64,000 nt of DNA from Pseudanabaena sp. BC1403 (GTDB lineage Bacteria; Cyanobacteriota; Cyanobacteriia; Pseudanabaenales; Pseudanabaenaceae), in assembly GCF_002914585.1 (NCBI RefSeq), contig NZ_PDDM01000007.1:1-64000 (forward strand), in the 5' to 3' direction. Numbering within the stretch: position 1 is the first letter of the stretch; the number at the start of each line of letters is the position of its first letter. The translations under genes and the position numbers were made by a program. Positions 59,511 to 64,000 of the stretch are shown one piece after another. The notes under the pieces were generated by a model. It did not search any database. It worked only from the letters and a program-made list of their open reading frames with translations, and was not told where the DNA came from.

Positions 59511-60503
59511 TTATTCACTATTACGCAACAAATGCCAAGTTAGTTGGACGCGAATTCCACCATTAGCTAAAGCAATTCTTGCAAATGCTCCGTTAGGAAG
59601 GTCAGAGGCGATCGCTTGCATCAGTTTCATGCCATAACCGCCACGCTGTCGTTGTTGAGTCGTAATTTCAAGTACGGATTTATCCAATATCTCACCATCG
59701 TTTTCGATGCTCAGTGTACATTGCTGATCGTGCTGCACTAAGCTCACCTTAACCTGTGTGGCGATTCCTTGAGGTGGTTGAGCATGGTGAATGACATTCG
59801 CGATCGCCTCGGTAAAAAAGCGATAAATATCTTCACGAGCTTCGAGCCATAAGCTATTTAGCTGAGGTTCTCCTAGTGGTTGCAAGTGCTGGACAACACA
59901 GAGGGTAAGTTCCTCAGACTCAACTAAGTGTTGCAGCTTTTTTGCTATACCAATGTCTAGTCCTTCACGAAGATCGGGCGTGATTTCTAAAGCGATCGCA
60001 CGAGTTTGGTTTAGTTGTTGACGGAGCTGATTACCCATATCTTCTAAGCGATCAAGAATGGGATTGAGATCTACGGTCTGAGAATTCATTTGTAGAAGTT
60101 CTAGGCGATCCATCACCAGTTTGAGTTCTTGGAGTGGTCCATCATGGATATCAGCCGCAATACGATGTAGTAGTTTACGAGTTTGGGATATCACAGCTGT
60201 CTGTTCTATTGCGTGCAGGCGATCAATTTCGCATCTCTGCTCGTTAATCAAGTCTTTTTGCCAATTGAGTCTTAAGGAAAATAAAATCAGTAGTCCGATG
60301 GCAACCAATATCAGCAAAGGAATGACGATAGGTACGTGAAGTTGCGCCCAAAACATGACTGCGCTTAAAATTCCCAAACTACCCAGCAGAATGATGTGCA
60401 GAAGCCAAGACATTCTGGCATTACGTTGCCATGCTTTATGGGGAATCATATCTCTTGCATCGGATGATGTGGATTGAAGATTAAGCGATCGAAATGAACA
60501 CAA
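59511..60503 (-). CDS. NarX/DesK-type sensor histidine kinase
   Basis: A 330-residue membrane kinase. Two closely spaced membrane segments near the N-terminus (about 30-52 and 54-75: LLHIILLGSLGILSAVMFWA, IVIPLLILVAIGLLILFSL). The HisKA_3 phosphoacceptor is in IAADIHDGPLQELKLVMDRL, and the HATPase region carries AIANVIHHAQ (N box) and GGYGMKLMQAIAS. It has no periplasmic domain to speak of, so it may sense the membrane state, as DesK does (inference). Pairs with the response regulator downstream. Confidence 0.9.
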   Translation of the reverse strand: MCSFRSLNLQSTSSDARDMIPHKAWQRNARMSWLLHIILLGSLGILSAVMFWAQLHVPIVIPLLILVAIGLLILFSLRLNWQKDLINEQRCEIDRLHAIEQTAVISQTRKLLHRIAADIHDGPLQELKLVMDRLELLQMNSQTVDLNPILDRLEDMGNQLRQQLNQTRAIALEITPDLREGLDIGIAKKLQHLVESEELTLCVVQHLQPLGEPQLNSLWLEAREDIYRFFTEAIANVIHHAQPPQGIATQVKVSLVQHDQQCTLSIENDGEILDKSVLEITTQQRQRGGYGMKLMQAIASDLPNGAFARIALANGGIRVQLTWHLLRNSE

Positions 60504-60737
60504 ATCTTAATACTCAAAAGGTCTAACATTCGACACATTCTATCTAAATACCTTGAGTTTCTCAATGCAGATAATAGTTATTTTATTTGCGGTTTAACGC
60601 AATTTTATTTACCTAAATCATCATGTCATTGCAGAGGGTATTTAAGTTAATCTTGCAACAAGTTAGCGATCGGGATATGAATTCTTCCTCGATAACCAAT
60701 CAGAAACCACAACTCTATTAATTTATGGAGTCTAGAT

Positions 60738-61919
60738 ATGACGACAAAATCGAGGTCTCATAAGCTAATTCTACCAATTGTTGCCTTTGTACTTATGGTT
60801 AGCGGCTGTGATAAAGAAGACTTGTCATCCGTTGAGAAGTTTGGCGAGACATCAGCAGTGCTTCAGCAAACTTCCACTAAGATGGTTCAAGATATTTATG
60901 ACTCATGCACGCGCAAAGAATATGTGCAGATTCAATACGCTAATGCCCTAGAGCGTGCAGCGCCAATATCTATAAAGCCTACAGTACCTACACCTATTAT
61001 GTCTGGAGTTGTTCTAAGGAATTCAGGCGTTAGTTTGGCAAGAACTTTAAATAGTAATTCTGAGGAAACATCGGAAGCACCTAATTTTCCACCTGCCAAA
61101 ATTCGCTTTAAATGTCGGGCAGAAAAAGACAAGGCACAAGTTTTACAGAACTTGAACGATGTCCTAGCAATTTATGTGTCAACTTTGGGGCGTTTGGCAA
61201 GCCGAAATACGATTACCTTCGATCAAAATTTGAATGCGATCCGAGAATCTTTTATAAGCTTCCAAAAACAAGCACCTGGTTCATCTAGTTCAATAAGTGA
61301 AAATGAACGAAAAACTTTTGAAAATGGAGTGAATAATGGCATTAATATTTCTACTTCTTTGCTCAATCTGATTGCCGATCAGCAACGCCATGAAAAACTC
61401 AAACCAATTATTGTTTGTAATAATGATGCTGTAACTAAATACATTGGTGATTTACAAAATCAAATCAAGAAGTATTATATTACTGGTGTTTTACAAGAAG
61501 AAGAAGAAAAAAACATTCAGTATATTGAGGAAATGTATAATGTCTACCTCAACAATTCAGCTAACAATAAACCCGAATCCAGTATCAATGAATATACAGC
61601 TTTGGAAAATGATTATAATCAGCGTATTGAGGGAATTGAAGCCCGAAAAACATCTGCACAAGCTTACATTAATATTCTAGGACAAACTTCAATTACTCAT
61701 CAGGCTTTAGCCAAAACATTTCGAGGAGATATGACGACAGCAGATCAGAATATCTTATGCCAAAATGAAGGTTATTTAGCATCTGACACAGTTGTTTCCA
61801 CTCAAAAAAGTACACTTGATTTAACACCTGAACAAGTTCAAGAAGCTCACCAAATCTTATCTGAATATGAGGTTAGTATTCAACCTTCTCTAAAGGTTCT
61901 TAAGCAAACTTATCGCTAA
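60738..61919 (+). CDS. Lipoprotein of unknown function
   Basis: A 393-residue protein with a type II signal: basic start, hydrophobic LILPIVAFVLMVSGC, lipidated Cys at residue 24. The mature part is mostly helical and Gln/Asn/Ser-rich, with segments such as QVLQNLNDVLAIYVSTLGRL and LKPIIVCNNDAVTKYIGDLQ. It has no named domain. It precedes a small hydrophobic-helix gene and an amidase gene on the same strand, which suggests a cell-envelope function (inference). Confidence 0.75.
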   Translation: MTTKSRSHKLILPIVAFVLMVSGCDKEDLSSVEKFGETSAVLQQTSTKMVQDIYDSCTRKEYVQIQYANALERAAPISIKPTVPTPIMSGVVLRNSGVSLARTLNSNSEETSEAPNFPPAKIRFKCRAEKDKAQVLQNLNDVLAIYVSTLGRLASRNTITFDQNLNAIRESFISFQKQAPGSSSSISENERKTFENGVNNGINISTSLLNLIADQQRHEKLKPIIVCNNDAVTKYIGDLQNQIKKYYITGVLQEEEEKNIQYIEEMYNVYLNNSANNKPESSINEYTALENDYNQRIEGIEARKTSAQAYINILGQTSITHQALAKTFRGDMTTADQNILCQNEGYLASDTVVSTQKSTLDLTPEQVQEAHQILSEYEVSIQPSLKVLKQTYR

Positions 61920-62162
61920 GGATTTAATTTGATTTTACACCTTATACAGTAGCCCTAAATGAGATATGAGAAAGAATCTAACTGGATATCTATATATTGC
62001 AACAACTTAAAAATCTAAACTTCTCACATTGCATTTTAGGATTGCTATAGTAGTTGTAAATTATATAAAAGAAAGTGTTAAAAATATTGATTTTTAATCA
62101 ATTCAACATTCTCACATAGGATTATTATTTTCCCAAAAATATTTAGACAAGAGGTTTTTCCA

Positions 62163-62573
62163 ATGATTATTACTACAAGTTTAACAATTGATGAAATGGT
62201 GCAACAGCGAGAAAATTGGCGTGGGTTACGCCGCACAATTGCTGGTCGCCGTCGGAGTTTAAACCGAGAACACAAGATTGGGATGGTTGAATACCAACAA
62301 ATGATTATTGCCGAGGATAAAATTAGTGATTTAATCGAAGCTATTAATGATCGTATCTTCGATGCAATTATCATCGATCTAAAGCAAGGAGCGACTAAAA
62401 TTCAGTTTGCAACTGATAAAGCTAATGAAGCCATTGCTCAATTAGAAAAATTGAACAAGATCTTGCAGTATATTAATTTAATTATTGGCTTGACTCAGAA
62501 TATTTTGTTTGTCATTAATACTGGAGATGTGGCTAAAATTGCCGTCATTCTTGATGAAATTGGTAAATTATAA
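62163..62573 (+). CDS. Small helical protein with a hydrophobic C-terminal segment
   Basis: A 136-residue protein without a recognised domain. Basic N-terminus (RENWRGLRRTIAGRRRSLNR), a helical middle (AIIIDLKQGATKIQFATDKA) and a hydrophobic helix ILQYINLIIGLTQNILFVI near the end that could insert in a membrane. It sits between a lipoprotein gene and an amidase gene lacking a signal peptide, so a holin-like or immunity-like role is conceivable, but nothing proves it. Confidence 0.6.
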   Translation: MIITTSLTIDEMVQQRENWRGLRRTIAGRRRSLNREHKIGMVEYQQMIIAEDKISDLIEAINDRIFDAIIIDLKQGATKIQFATDKANEAIAQLEKLNKILQYINLIIGLTQNILFVINTGDVAKIAVILDEIGKL

Positions 62574-62699
62574 TGTTACACAATTTTGCACATCAAGTAA
62601 AAGTCGTGACGAGTTTGGGGTCAAGACTTACATTCTTCTTTTGAAAATTTATTCGTTTTTGAACTCTAGAGTAATCAACATATAATTAGAGGCAAATAT

Positions 62700-63449
62700 A
62701 TGAGCTGGTTAAAATTGACATCTAAAGCACTATACCTGATGCAAGGAGGAACCGAGCAGTACATCAGTAAAGTAGCTCTTGAATCGACAGACAAGTCCAC
62801 CATATTGGATGTCCCTCTAGATTGGTTTACAGGAGCAACTTCAAATTTGCCACGTACAATGCTGGTTGACATGCAAGCTGCTGTTGAACCAGCCCAATTT
62901 TCCTTGCCCGATGGTGCTTTGAAGGGTAAAAAGATTGTCCTTGATCCTGGACATGGAGAAGAGGGTGATTCTGGCGCAGTAGGATTTGAAACTTCGGAAT
63001 TAGTAGAGAATATTATTCAAGCTGATGAAGTTGCGAAATACCTTCGTAGCAAAGGAGCATCAGTCAAAATTGTCCTCAATTCCGACAATCTAGACTTGGG
63101 AGAAATTGGCGCTCGCGGAAAAGGGGCGGATGCATTTGTTTCTCTTCACTTGAATGCTTTTAATGGGGCAGTACAGAGGCATGAAGTGTTAATATTACCT
63201 GAAGCAACTCAAGAAGATGAGCAACTTGCTGAGTTGATTAGTAAGGAACTACAGAATAACCTTCCAAATCCTCCCTTCCAGAATGGGGGAGTAAAACCCC
63301 AACGTCTAGGTGTTTTATATGGAGTTCCCGATGGAGTTCCTAAGGTTTTGACTGAAGCATTGTTTATTGATGCTCCTGGCATGAGTCGTGAAAATGTTGT
63401 GAAAGCAGCACAGGCGATCGCAAGAGGGATAGAAAAGTTCCTGACATAA
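62700..63449 (+). CDS. N-acetylmuramoyl-L-alanine amidase (Amidase_3), no signal peptide
   Basis: A 249-residue cell-wall amidase. A non-catalytic N-terminal region (about 1-75, MSWLKLTSKALYLMQGGTEQ) precedes the Amidase_3 domain with zinc ligands H85 (KIVLDPGHGE), E100 (SELVENI) and H150 (VSLHLNAFNG), and catalytic E219 (LTEALFID). These cut the bond between muramic acid and the stem peptide. No signal peptide or TAT motif is seen, which is unusual for an enzyme acting outside the inner membrane. An export or injection route is needed. Confidence 0.88.
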   Translation: MSWLKLTSKALYLMQGGTEQYISKVALESTDKSTILDVPLDWFTGATSNLPRTMLVDMQAAVEPAQFSLPDGALKGKKIVLDPGHGEEGDSGAVGFETSELVENIIQADEVAKYLRSKGASVKIVLNSDNLDLGEIGARGKGADAFVSLHLNAFNGAVQRHEVLILPEATQEDEQLAELISKELQNNLPNPPFQNGGVKPQRLGVLYGVPDGVPKVLTEALFIDAPGMSRENVVKAAQAIARGIEKFLT

Positions 63450-63777
63450 ATGCTTTTGAATATGAGGAGAATGCATTGCTTCACTAAGATTAGATGCTTT
63501 GCACAATTAGGTTTAAGGATGATCACTAACTTATCCTGCTTTATCATCTAAACCGCGATCGCCATTTAATTTTCAAACGAGAAAATTTGAGGTGATCGCT
63601 TTTTCTATTTGTTGTTTTTTGCGATCGCAATGAAAAAAAGCGATTGCCCAAAAAGTCATCCTTGAAAGCATCAGTTAGCCAAAAGCTTGAAATTCTGGGG
63701 GCATTTTCAGGCAAGATATTAAATTGCTGTAGTTGCCAAGCGAATATCTAAAAGCTTAAGGTTTGTCAAGGAATAAG
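63450..63777. other. Gene-free region before the GMC oxidoreductase
   Basis: 328 bases, AT-rich, with two HIP1 octamer-type sites and no ORF, hairpin or RNA gene that I can support. Probably the promoter region of the oxidoreductase gene. Confidence 0.4.
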
Positions 63778-64000
63778 ATGAGTACCCATCCCTCTTCAGA
63801 AATTTATGATGCGATCGTGGTTGGTTCTGGAGCCAATGGCGGCGTTGCGGCAAAAGAATTGAGCGAACGTGGTCTCAAAGTCCTTGTATTAGAGGCAGGT
63901 CGCACACCTGATGCCAAGGAAGATCTAGGGCATCAGGTCAGGGATATGGCAAAGCGCTTTTACAATCTTGCGATTTCTAAGCGACAGTCCTACCAATCAA
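63778..64000 (+). CDS. GMC-family oxidoreductase, 5' end only
   Basis: The first 74 codons are in the window; the gene runs past its end. It reads MSTHPSSEIYDAIVVGSGAN, then GGVAAKELSERGLKVLVLEAG, an FAD-binding Rossmann fingerprint (GSGANGG and VLEAG) of glucose-methanol-choline oxidoreductases. These oxidise sugars, alcohols or choline-like substrates. The substrate cannot be told from this fragment. Confidence 0.85.
   Translation, partial: MSTHPSSEIYDAIVVGSGANGGVAAKELSERGLKVLVLEAGRTPDAKEDLGHQVRDMAKRFYNLAISKRQSYQS

Overview
The window comes from a cyanobacterium, most likely a Pseudanabaena-like filamentous form (genus is inference). The octamer GCGATCGC (HIP1) is scattered through almost every gene. 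The gene set is typically cyanobacterial: ferredoxin-dependent nitrite and nitrate reduction with an NtcA promoter, a Ycf35/DUF2997/ferredoxin cluster, a diverged phycobilisome-type protein, paired Vipp1/PspA proteins and a Gly-rich RRM protein. Most of the window is chromosomal housekeeping, broken up by accessory genes.

Layout. 1-6.3 kb: YfcG-type GST, DEDDh exonuclease, DUF1186, a TMEM175-type channel, DNA polymerase I. 6.3-10.4 kb: accessory genes (VapC/Phd pair, Ser/Thr kinase with TPRs, orphan antitoxin-like gene, Rpn/DUF4351 protein). 10.5-15.3 kb: sulfurtransferase, gpsA, bifunctional nuclease, RodZ-like protein, pseudouridine synthase. 15.3-24.8 kb: the nitrate assimilation operon nirA-nrtA-nrtB-nrtD-nrtC-narB, behind a textbook NtcA-activated promoter and with hairpins or repeats in its internal gaps. 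24.9-29.9 kb: an accessory island with a HigBA-type module (HigA ended by an early stop), a two-ORF STAND system whose overlap carries two slippery heptamers, and a MazF-type module. A decayed copy of the narB 3' end closes the island. 30-39.8 kb: hydrolase, rsmD, K+ channel, DALR protein, queA, LRR protein, menH-like gene, GHL10 hydrolase, phycobilisome-like protein. 39.9-41.6 kb: a second NB-ARC protein. 42-53 kb: DUF2997-ycf35-ferredoxin, rbp, DoxX, rseP, typA, DnaJ-like, two PspA proteins, tRNA-Met, arfB, a metal ABC ATPase with a Zur-like box. 53.4-64 kb: zinc metalloprotease, GIDE protein, aldehyde dehydrogenase, NarL-type two-component pair, a lipoprotein / hydrophobic helical protein / amidase cluster, and the start of a GMC oxidoreductase.

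Recurring architecture. More than twenty gene junctions carry long, nearly perfect inverted repeats (arms 14-30 nt, loop mostly 3 nt, apex mostly GC-NNN-GC). Several run into the coding 3' ends or cover the stop codons of both convergent genes. They look like bidirectional intrinsic terminators.

The best candidate for something new is the STAND pair at 26385-29248. A helical N-terminal protein and an NB-ARC/TPR protein appear to be joined by programmed -1 frameshifting at tandem A AAA AAG sites with an internal Shine-Dalgarno-like sequence. Other items of interest are the flanking narB duplication, a 52-nt perfect palindrome inserted in frame in a coding gene, and a ~100-bp dispersed double-hairpin repeat.
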